Below are positions 1 through 8,488 of a stretch of DNA of 32,405 bases, in pieces. The notes below the pieces were generated by a model. The model made no database searches. It saw only the letters and a list, made by a program, of their open reading frames with translations, and was not told where the DNA came from. Source of the stretch: Pseudomonas endophytica (GTDB lineage: Bacteria > Pseudomonadota > Gammaproteobacteria > Pseudomonadales > Pseudomonadaceae). The DNA lies in NCBI RefSeq assembly GCF_001411475.1, contig NZ_LLWH01000181.1, positions 1 through 32,405 on the forward strand, given 5' to 3'. A program made the translations under genes and the position numbers. The first letter of the stretch is position 1. Each line of letters starts with the position of its first letter.

Positions 1-413
1 TCACGCAGTGGCTGGGGTATCAAGACCGGGCCAAGGTCGAACAACCCCGGGCGTTTTTGTTCCAAGTGGCGCGCAATCTATTGCGCGATCACTGGCGCCG
101 TCAGCAGGTTCGACACACCGCGCACGATCCGTACACCGAGCCTGCCACCGAGCCCTTAAGCGATGAGAGGGATGACCCAATGGTCGCTGCGCAGCGCTTG
201 CAACGCCTCGAGCAGCTCAAAATCGTTCTGGCAGAACTCCCCCCAAGACGCCGCGAAGCCCTTATCCTGCACCGTTTTGAAGGTTTGAGTCAGGCGCAAA
301 TAGCCAAACGCATGGGGATCTCCATTAGCATGGTCGAAAAGCACATCGCCTTGGCCTTGTTGCACTGCAAGCAGCATTTACAACGGGTTAACGGTAAGGA
401 ACAGCCAGAATGA
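1..413 (+). CDS. ECF sigma factor, FecI/HasI type (5' end missing)
   Basis: Partial gene cut by the window edge; the reading frame is open from base 3 with no need for an internal start. The visible part begins in region 2 (TQWLGYQDRAKVEQPR, then FLFQVARNLLRDHWRR, typical of regions 2.3-2.4 of FecI-like sigma factors). It ends with a region 4 helix-turn-helix (LPPRRREALILHRFEGLSQ followed by AQIAKRMGISISMVEKHI). About the first 50 residues are missing. Family knowledge: such factors direct RNA polymerase to an iron or haem uptake receptor gene after a signal from the outer membrane. The stop codon overlaps the ATG of the next gene (ATGA), a coupling expected for sigma/anti-sigma pairs. The class is secure; the exact regulon is inferred from the neighbours. 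Confidence 0.93.
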   Translation, partial: TQWLGYQDRAKVEQPRAFLFQVARNLLRDHWRRQQVRHTAHDPYTEPATEPLSDERDDPMVAAQRLQRLEQLKIVLAELPPRRREALILHRFEGLSQAQIAKRMGISISMVEKHIALALLHCKQHLQRVNGKEQPE

Positions 414-1360
414 GCCCTTCTCAGCCGACCGACATCGACAGCATCGACGCCCAAGCCGCACAGTGGTTTACCCGTAATCGCGGCCCAAACAGCGACCAAA
501 CGCAGCAGCAGTTTCAAGCGTGGTACGCCCACCCGGCCCATGCCCAGGCGTACAACGACTTTGAGGCATTGTGGGCTGACCTGGGCCAACTTGAGCAACT
601 GAACGCGCCAGCCCCTTTGCCCATCCAAAAGCCTGCGCGCAAACGCTACGCTTTTGCTATAGCAACCGCTGCCGCCATTGTGTGCGCGGTCTTCGCGCTT
701 AACCTCGGGGCGCCCGTCCCGCTCTATCAAACCCAAGTGGCAACCCAAGATCAGGCCGGACAAACCCTGCACCTACCCGACGGCAGCACGCTGAACGTTA
801 ACGCCAACACCCAGTTGCGCATCGAGTTCACGCCCCACGCGCGCACTGTTTATTTGGATCAAGGCCAGTTCTACATCGAGGTTGCCCCCAATAAAGAACA
901 GCCGCTGGTGGTGCAGGCTGGCGAGGCGCAGATAAAAGTGGTGGGCACAGGTTTTGATGTGCGCCGCAGCCAGCATCAGTTAGACGTCAGCGTCGCCCAC
1001 GGCAAAGTGGCGTTCATAGCGAATGCGCGCACCCAGGCCTTGCTCGGCGCTCAACAACAAGCCACCTACCAGTACGCCAAAGGCTCGCTGCAAGAACACA
1101 CCCTCAACGCTAACGAAGTGGGCAGCTGGCGCACCGGCCACTTGTCATTTCGTCAGCGGGATCTGGCCAGCTTGGTCGACGAACTTAACTTGTACCGACC
1201 GGGCGTGATTGAACTGGCTAGCGGCCCTCTTGAGCACTACAAGGTCTCGGGCAATCTCAACACCGCGGATCCGCTGGCGCTGGTCAAGGCTTTACCCGCC
1301 TTGATACCGGTCAAAACCGTGCTGCTGGACAGCGGAAAAATCCGTATCGAACCGCGCTGA
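410..1360 (+). CDS. FecR-family anti-sigma factor / transmembrane sensor
   Basis: A 316-residue FecR-type protein. Residues about 11-60 form the cytoplasmic sigma-binding region (DUF4880-like, with AAQWFTRNRG and FQAWYAHPAHAQAY). A single membrane segment lies at about 80-100 after the basic stretch KPARKR. The periplasmic FecR domain follows (HLPDGSTLNVNANTQL, then VYLDQGQFYIEV). A C-terminal STN-like segment (about 245-316, LSFRQRDLASLVDELNLYRP) is the part that family members use to contact the signalling domain of the receptor. It starts on the ATGA overlap with the sigma gene, so the two are co-translated. Expected role: hold the sigma factor inactive until the receptor binds its ligand. 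Nothing appears truncated. Confidence 0.93.
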   Translation: MSPSQPTDIDSIDAQAAQWFTRNRGPNSDQTQQQFQAWYAHPAHAQAYNDFEALWADLGQLEQLNAPAPLPIQKPARKRYAFAIATAAAIVCAVFALNLGAPVPLYQTQVATQDQAGQTLHLPDGSTLNVNANTQLRIEFTPHARTVYLDQGQFYIEVAPNKEQPLVVQAGEAQIKVVGTGFDVRRSQHQLDVSVAHGKVAFIANARTQALLGAQQQATYQYAKGSLQEHTLNANEVGSWRTGHLSFRQRDLASLVDELNLYRPGVIELASGPLEHYKVSGNLNTADPLALVKALPALIPVKTVLLDSGKIRIEPR

Positions 1361-1366
1361 AAAAAT

Positions 1367-1393
1367 ATATGCGAATATTTTGCATTCGCATAT
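1367..1393. promoter_or_regulatory. Perfect 10-bp inverted repeat between fecR-type gene and receptor
   Basis: ATATGCGAAT (1367-1376), a 7-base spacer, then ATTCGCATAT (1384-1393). A run of five A precedes it and a run of five T follows (1398-1402). It starts six bases after the anti-sigma stop codon. It could be a weak terminator or attenuator lowering read-through into the receptor gene, or a protein-binding palindrome. The stem is AT-rich for a terminator, so the role is open. The symmetry is seen directly; the function is inferred. Confidence 0.55.
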
Positions 1394-1480
1394 GCGGTTT
1401 TTCCTACATGCTGCGTCTTCCCCCGGTCTGCGTTGTTAACGCACGTCTTTTTGGCCTTTGTGGCCGCACTGGGGGATTTC

Positions 1481-4033
1481 ATGTTTCGCGCACCACATCA
1501 CTTCTCGCACCTCTGCACTCGCCAAAGCTTACTCGCCGCGTGCATGACGTTCAGCGTGTACGCCCATGCCGAGTCGATCCAACTGCAACTGCCAGCGCAA
1601 TCGCTGGCCAGTTCGTTAAGTGACATCGCGCAGCAAGCGAACATCGCCTTACTGTTCGACGAAGCGCTGCTGCGCAACCTCAAAGCCCCAGCGCTGAGCG
1701 GTAGCTACAGCCCGCAAGACGCCATTAACCAACTGCTCAAAGGCACCGATTTCAATCTGATCCAAGTGGATAACACCTATGTCGTGCGAGCCAAGACGCA
1801 AGGCACCACCACCAGCAACAGCCTAGAACTGAGCGCATTGAGCGTGGTGGGTAGCGGTAACGAAGTCGACTCCAGCAACGTCGGCAAATCGACCATGACC
1901 CAAACCGAAATCAATCGTTACCAAGCCAATAACATTCCCAGCTTGCTGACCACCTTGCCGGGTATCTACTTGGGCGGTTCGCTCAAACCCGGTGGCCAAA
2001 CCATCAATATCTGGGGTTTGGGTGAAGCCGAAGACGTACAACTGACCGTCGATGGCGCGACCAAAAGCGGTTTTGAGCGTTACATGCAAGGCACGATCTT
2101 TGTCGAGCCCGAGTTGATCAAGCGCTTAGAAGTTGAAAAAGGCCCACACGACGTGCGCACCGGCAATGGCGGCTTTGCCGGTGCCGTACGGATGATCACC
2201 AAAGATGCGCCCGACCTGCTCGAGGAGGGCAAAAATGTCGGCGCCATGCTCAAGTACGGTTACAGCAGCAACGATCACCAACAGGTCTACAGCGGGGCCG
2301 CCTATGGCCGAACCGACGATGGCCGCGCGGATGCCCTGGTGTATTACACCAAGCGCGATGGCGACGACATGAAACTGGCAGGCCATCTGCCCGACCCAAG
2401 AAACGCCTACCCGATCAACCCCAAGCGGCTGCCCAACACGGCTCAGGACTTGGACGCACAACTGGTCAAAGTGAACCTGCACTTCAACCCTGAGCACAGC
2501 CTGGGAATGACCTATTCACACGTCAACAATGACCTGTGGGTGCCCTTTTCGGCCATCAGCTACCCGGCGCCGCCCAGCCAAGCCAACATCGACAGATACG
2601 GCTATGAAGGCGCTACCCGGCGCTTCTTGTCCAACCGCTCAACCGTCGACACGACGTGGTCGAGCAAATACACCTACGAGCCGATCGACAATCCGCTGAT
2701 CAACTTAGAGGTCAAACTGTCGCACTCCAAAACCGAGCAGACGGACGAACGCGGCGAGCAAGCGTTTTTCCAGCCCGCCAGCGGCGGTCGCAAAATGGAA
2801 ACTGCCTACACCGACGACATGCTCCAGGTCGAAAACGTCAGCCTGATTGCCACCGGCCCGCTTGACCATGCAGTCACCACCGGCGTGCAATTTCGCAAAC
2901 ACTCGCGTGACGTCGACATGTGGATGCCGGGGCCAACCTATGAAGTCGAAAAATACAATTACGGCCACTATCAGCCAGGCTTTATGCCCAAGGGCAAGGT
3001 CGACACCCACAGCGCCTATGTTCAAGACGCCATCACCTGGGGCGACTTCACACTGACCCCGTCGATCCGCTATGACCATGTGCGCAACCGTGGCCAAGAA
3101 AACGACGCGCCGCTCTATAACCAAGCCGATTTAGGCCACGACTACAGCGATAAAACCTACACAGGCTGGTCGCCGCGACTGTCAGCCTTTTGGAAGGTCA
3201 CCTCAAACACTGCATTGTTTGTCGACTACAGCAAAACCTGGCGTGCGCCGGTGATCGACGAGCAGTATGAAGTGCAAGGCACGGGGAACCGCACCACCTC
3301 CAGCCGGCATCTAGACCCGGAACGCATCACCGGCTGGCGCGCAGGCAACATCACCAATTTTGATCATATTTTTACCGACAGCGACCACGCACTGATCCGT
3401 ACAACCTTGTTCCGCAACAAAATCGACGATGAAATTTTCAAAGCCACAGGGGTCGGTTGTGCCCAGCAAACCTCTGCGGGGGGAATGTCCGACCAATGTG
3501 CAGGCCTGCTGCCCATGTCCAATTACCGCAACATCGGCAGCCTGACCATCAAAGGCTTTGAAGTGGAGAGCTTCTACGACTCAACCTACGTCTTTGGCTC
3601 ATTGTCGTACACATGGATGACAGGCAAACATGAAGGCGCCTACACCAACCCTTGGGGGCCTGATGTCTGGGCACGGGACATTCCGGCACCAAAATGGATT
3701 GCCGTGTTAGGTACAAAAATTCCGAGTTTGGATGCTCGTGTCGGCTGGAAAGGCGAGTTCGTGCGCAAAACTGACCGGTTGCCGAGCGATAACTACGGTG
3801 CTGGCCCGCTGACTGCATTGGGCGATAGTTACTACGATCAATACGCCAACAATGGCTATAACGTGCACGGCCTGTTTGCTGACTGGAAACTTCAGCAGCC
3901 GTACCTCAAAGGCACGCAAGTCAACTTCACCGTGGACAACCTGTTTAACAAAAGCTATCGCCCAATGCTCAGTGGAGACAACGCCTACAGCCAAGGGCGC
4001 AATGCGAAAGTCAGCGTGACCCGGTTCTTCTGA
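1481..4033 (+). CDS. TonB-dependent receptor with signalling domain, HasR-like (haem?)
   Basis: Outer-membrane receptor of 850 residues from the ATG at 1481. The frame is open further upstream to a TTG at 1433, but the ATG has a G-rich site just before it and gives a good signal peptide, cut after AHA at residues 28-30. Residues about 33-105 are an STN signalling domain, the part that contacts a FecR-type protein. A plug domain follows (LPGIYLGGS; ELIKRLEVEKGPHDVRTGNG), then a long beta-barrel ending in the usual aromatic residue (VSVTRFF). The barrel has a WRAP box followed by HLDPER, resembling the FRAP...NPNL region of haem receptors. With the sigma/anti-sigma pair it should sense and import its ligand and induce its own synthesis. 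HasR-like haem uptake is my best guess; no hasA haemophore gene follows in this window. Another siderophore or haem substrate remains possible. Confidence 0.88.
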   Translation: MFRAPHHFSHLCTRQSLLAACMTFSVYAHAESIQLQLPAQSLASSLSDIAQQANIALLFDEALLRNLKAPALSGSYSPQDAINQLLKGTDFNLIQVDNTYVVRAKTQGTTTSNSLELSALSVVGSGNEVDSSNVGKSTMTQTEINRYQANNIPSLLTTLPGIYLGGSLKPGGQTINIWGLGEAEDVQLTVDGATKSGFERYMQGTIFVEPELIKRLEVEKGPHDVRTGNGGFAGAVRMITKDAPDLLEEGKNVGAMLKYGYSSNDHQQVYSGAAYGRTDDGRADALVYYTKRDGDDMKLAGHLPDPRNAYPINPKRLPNTAQDLDAQLVKVNLHFNPEHSLGMTYSHVNNDLWVPFSAISYPAPPSQANIDRYGYEGATRRFLSNRSTVDTTWSSKYTYEPIDNPLINLEVKLSHSKTEQTDERGEQAFFQPASGGRKMETAYTDDMLQVENVSLIATGPLDHAVTTGVQFRKHSRDVDMWMPGPTYEVEKYNYGHYQPGFMPKGKVDTHSAYVQDAITWGDFTLTPSIRYDHVRNRGQENDAPLYNQADLGHDYSDKTYTGWSPRLSAFWKVTSNTALFVDYSKTWRAPVIDEQYEVQGTGNRTTSSRHLDPERITGWRAGNITNFDHIFTDSDHALIRTTLFRNKIDDEIFKATGVGCAQQTSAGGMSDQCAGLLPMSNYRNIGSLTIKGFEVESFYDSTYVFGSLSYTWMTGKHEGAYTNPWGPDVWARDIPAPKWIAVLGTKIPSLDARVGWKGEFVRKTDRLPSDNYGAGPLTALGDSYYDQYANNGYNVHGLFADWKLQQPYLKGTQVNFTVDNLFNKSYRPMLSGDNAYSQGRNAKVSVTRFF

Positions 4034-4058
4034 CTCATCTAGACCTGGCTGAGAGATG

Positions 4059-4103
4059 CCGCAGGCTGCGATCTTTTGATCTTCAAAAGATCGCAGCCTG
4101 CGG
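4059..4103. repeat. REP palindrome (copy 1)
   Basis: A perfect 19-bp stem, CCGCAGGCTGCGATCTTTT (4059-4077) and its complement (4085-4103), around a 7-base loop. A CTCCTACGG tail follows. It lies between the convergent ends of the receptor gene and the small RHH gene. It matches the abundant Pseudomonas intergenic REP type seen four more times in this window. Such elements can stabilise mRNA ends or block read-through. Confidence 0.9.
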
Positions 4104-4126
4104 TGTTGCTCCTACGGTTTCATGAC

Positions 4127-4438
4127 TTATGCATGACCGATCTGACGCGCAACGACAGTCAACTCCGGTACCTGTGCCCGACGCTGACTCAAATAGCGCG
4201 TACAACTGACCCGCAAGAACGACGCGAAGTTGATCACCTCGCCGCGATAATCCATCACCTCCTCATACAGCTTGGCCACCAATTGATTGGTGGTCATGCC
4301 ATCGGCTTCAGCAATTTCGGCGAGGATGTCCCAAAACTGGTTTTCCAGGCGCAACGTGGTGACCACGCCACAGATACGCATTGAGCGCGAACGCGATTCA
4401 TACAAAATCGGATCGGCTTTTACATAGAGCTCGCACAT
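4127..4438 (-). CDS. Small ribbon-helix-helix domain protein
   Basis: A 103-residue protein from an ATG at 4438. A GTG two codons earlier is also in frame, but the GAGG ribosome site fits the ATG (8 bases) and is too close to the GTG. The middle carries a ribbon-helix-helix signature of the RHH_4 type (SMRICGVVTTLRLENQFWDI, then LAEIAEADGMTTNQLVAKLYEEV), followed by a region rich in Phe and Arg. This family is small, usually found alone in proteobacterial genomes, and presumed to bind DNA; its target is unknown to me. It lies only 15 bases after the PfpI-type gene on the same strand, so the two are probably one operon. Confidence 0.82.
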   Translation of the reverse strand: MCELYVKADPILYESRSRSMRICGVVTTLRLENQFWDILAEIAEADGMTTNQLVAKLYEEVMDYRGEVINFASFLRVSCTRYLSQRRAQVPELTVVARQIGHA

Positions 4439-4453
4439 GGTCACACCCTCTTC

Positions 4454-5035
4454 TTACAACGTGATCTGCGTGCCCAGCAAACCAAGGAAAGCCGCGAGCC
4501 ATGTCGGATGTGCTGGCCAAGCGGGGGCCGTGGCCAAATTGCCCTGCACATGGGCTTGGGTCACGTCGATGTCAATGTAAGTGCCACCCGCCAGACGCAC
4601 TTCTGGGGCGCAGGCTGGATACGCACTGCATTCACGGTTCTTGAGCGTACCTGCCGCTGCAAGCAATTGCGCGCCATGGCACACCGCGGCAATCGGTTTA
4701 CCCGCACTGTCGAAATCGCGCACCAGCTGCAAAACCTTTTCGTTCAAGCGCAGGTATTCCGGTGCACGGCCACCTGGCACCACCAGCGCGTCATAATCGC
4801 TGGCCTTAACTTTGTCGAAATCAAAATTCAGGGCAAACAGATGGCCAGGTTTTTCGCTGTAGGTCTGGTCGCCTTCAAAATCATGGATCGCAGTGCGAAC
4901 GGTCTGACCGGCGGTTTTACCTGGGCACACCGCGTGCACGTGATGACCTACCATCAGCAGGGCCTGAAACGGCACCATGATTTCGTAGTCTTCGACGTAA
5001 TCGCCAGCCAGAATCAGAATCTTCTTCGCCGCCAT
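4454..5035 (-). CDS. DJ-1/PfpI family protein
   Basis: A 193-residue protein. I chose the ATG at 5035 because AAGGAG lies 8 bases upstream; the frame continues to 5083 without a better site. The fold markers are clear: N-terminal [15 protein letters not shown] with the conserved acid near residue 15, [12 protein letters not shown], and the nucleophile elbow [10 protein letters not shown] with Cys119 and His120. Members act as glyoxalases or deglycases, chaperones, or stress proteins, and the sequence alone does not say which. The length is normal. It is probably co-transcribed with the ribbon-helix-helix gene just downstream. Confidence 0.92.
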   Translation of the reverse strand: MAAKKILILAGDYVEDYEIMVPFQALLMVGHHVHAVCPGKTAGQTVRTAIHDFEGDQTYSEKPGHLFALNFDFDKVKASDYDALVVPGGRAPEYLRLNEKVLQLVRDFDSAGKPIAAVCHGAQLLAAAGTLKNRECSAYPACAPEVRLAGGTYIDIDVTQAHVQGNLATAPAWPAHPTWLAAFLGLLGTQITL

Positions 5036-5152
5036 AGTGCGTGCTCCTTGAGGGTTGAACCTTGGGCCAGTAAGAGTAGCCAAGGTAAACCCTAAGCGCC
5101 CGGGTAGGTAATAGCCAAATACTACGTACCCGACCGAGCGCTTCTTACACGC

Positions 5153-6370
5153 TTACTTCAACAAACCATCTGCCTTAAGCAACGTTTCAAGGCAGTGCTC
5201 TTGAATGCTGTAGAACGCCTTGAGCGCCTGAATCTTCTCCAACAACTGCGCCGGATCTTGAGGTTCGGTGCGCTTGACCGCGAGGATCATCTTGTTTTTG
5301 TTGGTGTGTTCCAGCGAGATGAACTCAAACACCTTGGTTTCATAGCCGCAAGCTTCAAGGTACAAGGCACGCAAGCTGTCGGTGACCATCTCGGCCTGCT
5401 GACCCAAGTGCAAACCGTATTGCAGCATGGGTTTGAGCAGTGTCGGACTCTGGATTTGCAGACGAATCTGCTTATGGCAGCACGGCGAACACATGATGAT
5501 CGCCGCCCCGGAACGGATGCCCATATGAATCGCATAGTCAGTGGCTATGTCACAGGCGTGCAGCGCGATCATCACGTCAATCGGGCTCGGTGCAAAACTG
5601 CGCACGTCGCCATGCTGAAAACTCAGGCCCGGATGCTCTAAGCGCTGAGCGGCGTTGTTGCACAACGTGACCATGTCTTCACGCAACTCAACCCCAGTGA
5701 CCAGCCCTTGCGCTTGCAAGCCGTGACGCAGGTAATCGTGAATGGCGAAGGTTAAATAGCCCTTGCCCGAACCAAAGTCCACCACCTTGACCGGCTGATC
5801 CAACGTGAGCGGCGAGCTGCTCAATGCATGGGAAAACACCTCAATAAACTTGTTGATCTGCTTCCACTTGCGCGACATCGCCGGGATCAATTCTTGCTGC
5901 TTATTGGTGACCCCAAGATCTGCCAAAAAGGGCCGTGTCAGGTCCAAAAAGCGATTTTTCTCACGGTTATGCTCAGCCGACGGCACTTCGCGCGCGTGCT
6001 GGCTCTTGCCTTTAAACAGCGAGCTTTTACCCTTTTTGCTGTACTCCAACTGCACTTCGTCAGTCAGCGTTAGCAAATGCGCGTTCTTGAAGGCTTCGGG
6101 CAACAACTCGGCAATCGTCACCAGCGCCTCGTCGAGCGGCAAATTCTTAGTGATGTCACGGGTTTTATAGCGATAAACAAACGACAGACAAGGCTGATCC
6201 TTGACCGTGACCTGCTTGATGATAATGCGCTGCAACTCGCTTTGCGGCCCGACATACTTGGCCAGCACCAGCTTGATAAACGAGTTTTGCGCCAGACCGG
6301 TTTCCAGCAGGTTCAAAAATTGCGCACGATGATCCGGCACAGACGGGGCGGTGGTAGCAGTGACTGACAT
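5153..6370 (-). CDS. SAM-dependent methyltransferase, METTL25-like (Methyltransf_32)
   Basis: A 405-residue protein starting at the ATG at 6370 (GAGG 11 bases upstream). The frame extends to 6454, but the extra 28 residues are Pro/Ala-rich and have no ribosome site. Residues about 1-190 form an N-terminal region without motifs I recognise. The methyltransferase domain has motif I VVDFGSGKGYLTF at about 196-208, the acidic ribose-binding VTGVELREDMV near 224-234, and IALHACDIATDYAI near 268-281. The cysteine-rich CSPCCHK at 294-300 is characteristic of the Methyltransf_32 / METTL25 group. The substrate is not known to me; RNA or protein are both plausible. It lies 107 bases after the second TPM gene on the same strand. 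Confidence 0.87.
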   Translation of the reverse strand: MSVTATTAPSVPDHRAQFLNLLETGLAQNSFIKLVLAKYVGPQSELQRIIIKQVTVKDQPCLSFVYRYKTRDITKNLPLDEALVTIAELLPEAFKNAHLLTLTDEVQLEYSKKGKSSLFKGKSQHAREVPSAEHNREKNRFLDLTRPFLADLGVTNKQQELIPAMSRKWKQINKFIEVFSHALSSSPLTLDQPVKVVDFGSGKGYLTFAIHDYLRHGLQAQGLVTGVELREDMVTLCNNAAQRLEHPGLSFQHGDVRSFAPSPIDVMIALHACDIATDYAIHMGIRSGAAIIMCSPCCHKQIRLQIQSPTLLKPMLQYGLHLGQQAEMVTDSLRALYLEACGYETKVFEFISLEHTNKNKMILAVKRTEPQDPAQLLEKIQALKAFYSIQEHCLETLLKADGLLK

Positions 6371-6477
6371 TGAAAAAGGTGCCTCGAGGGACGCAGGAGG
6401 GGGAATCAGAAAATCAATGGCGGCCATTTTAGGCGTGTTGGCCGCCGGGGGCACGGAGTTATTTCAGGTTGCCACGA

Positions 6478-7092
6478 TTACAACACCACCAACCGATTCG
6501 GTAATTGATTACGCGTTTGGGTTTTCGGCACGTGTTTTTCCAGCAGTTCAGCACTCGCTTCAATGCAGGCGACGAAGCCTTGGGCGGTGTGACCTAAGGC
6601 TACGCGGCGGACGAAGTCGCTGACGATGCTGCCCCAGTCGCTGTTGTCCAAGTGTTGCGAGATGCCTTCATCGACGATGATTTCGACGTAGCGCTCCGCC
6701 TCACTGACAAAAATCAGTACCCCGGTTCGATCTTGGGTGTGGTGCAGTTTTTGCTCCAGAAACTGCCGCCGTGCCAAGTTGCTGGCGCGCCAGTGACGAA
6801 CGCGCGCGGGGATCATAAAGGTGGTCAGCACCGGGATACGGAAGATCAAGCTGAGAAAAACAAAGGTGGCCCATTGCAGCATGAGCAGTGAATAGATCGT
6901 CAAGCCGCTGTTTAAAAAGTGCACCAGCGCGGGCACTACCAAGGCGATCAAGCTGGCCCAAAGTAACGGGATGTAGCTGTAATCGTCGGCACGCGGTGCG
7001 AGGACGGTGACGATTTCTGCGTCGGTGCGCTGTTCGGCGCGGGTCACGGCCTCTTCAACCTGCCGTTTTTGCTCTTGCGTGAGTAAAGCCAT
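6478..7092 (-). CDS. TPM-domain membrane protein (split by a membrane hairpin)
   Basis: A 204-residue protein from the ATG at 7092; upstream in-frame sequence overlaps the Gly-rich tail of the previous gene and is its shadow. Residues 5-38 resemble the start of a TPM domain (EEAVTRAEQRTDAEIVTVLA). Two membrane segments follow at about 41-60 and 66-86, then a basic stretch, then the second TPM half (RTGVLIFVSEAERYVEIIVD, GISQHLDNSDWGSIVSDF). The domain is therefore interrupted by a membrane hairpin, a known architecture of the shorter YgcG-like partners. The function of the family is poorly defined; links to envelope and photosystem maintenance have been reported for TPM proteins. It is the third gene of the lemA operon. 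Confidence 0.85.
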   Translation of the reverse strand: MALLTQEQKRQVEEAVTRAEQRTDAEIVTVLAPRADDYSYIPLLWASLIALVVPALVHFLNSGLTIYSLLMLQWATFVFLSLIFRIPVLTTFMIPARVRHWRASNLARRQFLEQKLHHTQDRTGVLIFVSEAERYVEIIVDEGISQHLDNSDWGSIVSDFVRRVALGHTAQGFVACIEASAELLEKHVPKTQTRNQLPNRLVVL

Positions 7093-7121
7093 AAGTGTCA
7101 GTGCCCGTTTAGAAAGTTGAA

Positions 7122-7883
7122 TTACCAGCCACCCGAAGCGCCGCCGCCGCCAAAGCTGCCGCCGCCACCCCGAAAACCACCCCCGCCGCCACGGCCATAG
7201 CCTCCCCCACCAAAGCCGCCGGAACGCGATCCACCGCCTCCGCCCGAGTTGCATATGCCTAAAACTTGGCAAGCCGCGACCACTACCACGAACAGCAAAA
7301 ATAGCAGTAGCACCACACCGGGGTGTTCGGCCATAAAGTCATCGCCGCCACCCTGGCCGCCGGCATAGGCGGGCTCAGCCAACGGTGTACCGCCCAGCAC
7401 GTGGAGCATGGCCGTTGCGCCGTCGCTAATGCCTTGGCTGAAGTGGCCCGCTTTAAATGCCGGGGTAATCACTTGGTTAATGATCACCGAGGATTGAGCG
7501 TCGGTCAGGCGGTCTTCCAGGCCATAGCCCACTTCGATTCGCAGTTTGCGGTCATCACGGGCGACGATCAGCAGTGCCCCGTTGTTGTCATCCTTCTGGC
7601 CGATGCCCCACGCGCGGCCCAATTGATAACCGAAGTCCTCAATGGGAACGCCTTGTAGGTTCGGCACGGTGACCACCACCACCTGCTCGCCCGTGGCTTT
7701 TTCATGGGCTTCTAACGTTTGGGTCAGTTGCTGACGGGTGCTGGGGTCGAGCATCTGAGCCTCATCCACCACTCGCCCGCTCAATGTCGGAAAAGTCAGC
7801 GCTTGTGCGGTGGTCATTAATAGCCACAGCAGCAGACCAATGCTCAGTCTTAAGGCGCGCGGTGGTGGCTGCCGAATTATCAA
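7122..7883 (-). CDS. TPM-domain protein, YgcG family, Gly-rich tail
   Basis: A 253-residue secreted, membrane-anchored protein. It starts with TTG at 7883, overlapping the lemA stop as TTGA; AGAGG lies 7 bases upstream, which supports this unusual start. It has a signal peptide (cut near AQA, residue 28) and a TPM domain at about 38-162 (GRVVDEAQMLDPSTRQQL, EQVVVVTVPN, DDNNGALLIVARDDRKLRIE, VGYGLEDRLTD). A membrane segment follows at about 189-208, then a short cytoplasmic Gly/Arg/Ser-rich tail (212-253). This is the classic YgcG layout, commonly paired with lemA. The precise biochemical activity is unsettled. Confidence 0.92.
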   Translation of the reverse strand: MIIRQPPPRALRLSIGLLLWLLMTTAQALTFPTLSGRVVDEAQMLDPSTRQQLTQTLEAHEKATGEQVVVVTVPNLQGVPIEDFGYQLGRAWGIGQKDDNNGALLIVARDDRKLRIEVGYGLEDRLTDAQSSVIINQVITPAFKAGHFSQGISDGATAMLHVLGGTPLAEPAYAGGQGGGDDFMAEHPGVVLLLFLLFVVVVAACQVLGICNSGGGGGSRSGGFGGGGYGRGGGGGFRGGGGSFGGGGASGGW

Positions 7884-8488
7884 AACTTAACCTCTGGGGC
7901 TTTATCGGCACCCGGCGTGGTGGCTTCGAATGTAGGGCGAATCGGCAAATCGCTGTACATCACCGAATGCCACAGGCGACCCGGAAAGGTGCGAATTTCG
8001 GTGTTGTAGCGCTCAACCGCAAGAATAAAGTCCCGGCGGGCCACGCTGATGCGGTTTTCGGTGCCTTCAAGTTGTGACTGCAACGACAGGAAGTTTTGGT
8101 TGGACTTAAGGTCGGGGTAACGCTCAGACACCACCATCAGTCGGCTCAAAGCACCCGTTAGTTGGTTTTGTGCGTCTTGGAACTGCTTAAGCTTTTCGGG
8201 GTTGTCCAAGGTGCTGGCATCGACTTGAATCGAGGTTGCCTTGGCCCGCGCCTCAATCACCGCGGTGAGCGTCGCCTGTTCGTGCTTAGCGGCGCCCTTA
8301 ACTGTCTCAACCAAGTTTGGGATCAAGTCCGCACGCCGCTGGTACTGGTTCTGCACTTGCGACCACGCCGCCTTGACCTGCTCATCTAGGGTTGGGATGG
8401 TGTTGATCCCGCAGCCCGCCAGCACGCTGCTAAGGGCCAGCATTACAATCACTTTCCAACCCATCTGTGTTGCGCTCTGTGTGTGCAT
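7880..8488 (-). CDS. LemA family lipoprotein
   Basis: A 202-residue LemA-family protein. The N-terminus is a lipoprotein signal with lipobox LAGC (Cys26), so it should be anchored to a membrane and face the periplasm. The hallmark LemA helix region follows: AAWSQVQNQYQRRADLIPNL (about 40-59), then VETVKGAAKHEQATLTAVIEA and repeated helical segments. The start at 8488 has GGAG 10 bases upstream, and the internal ATG at 8464 lacks a site. It is the first gene of the lemA-TPM-TPM operon. Despite its name, this family is not the LemA/GacS sensor kinase. Its role is unknown, perhaps envelope related. Confidence 0.92.
   Translation of the reverse strand: MHTQSATQMGWKVIVMLALSSVLAGCGINTIPTLDEQVKAAWSQVQNQYQRRADLIPNLVETVKGAAKHEQATLTAVIEARAKATSIQVDASTLDNPEKLKQFQDAQNQLTGALSRLMVVSERYPDLKSNQNFLSLQSQLEGTENRISVARRDFILAVERYNTEIRTFPGRLWHSVMYSDLPIRPTFEATTPGADKAPEVKF

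Noticed and set aside
4059..4103. CRISPR repeat or transposon end
   Set aside because: It is a single palindrome of the REP family with no spacers, no transposase and no target duplication seen.
7122..7250. GGC/GCC-rich repeated stretch as a tandem DNA repeat
   Set aside because: It is the coding sequence of the Gly-rich tail of the YgcG-type protein, an ordinary low-complexity region.
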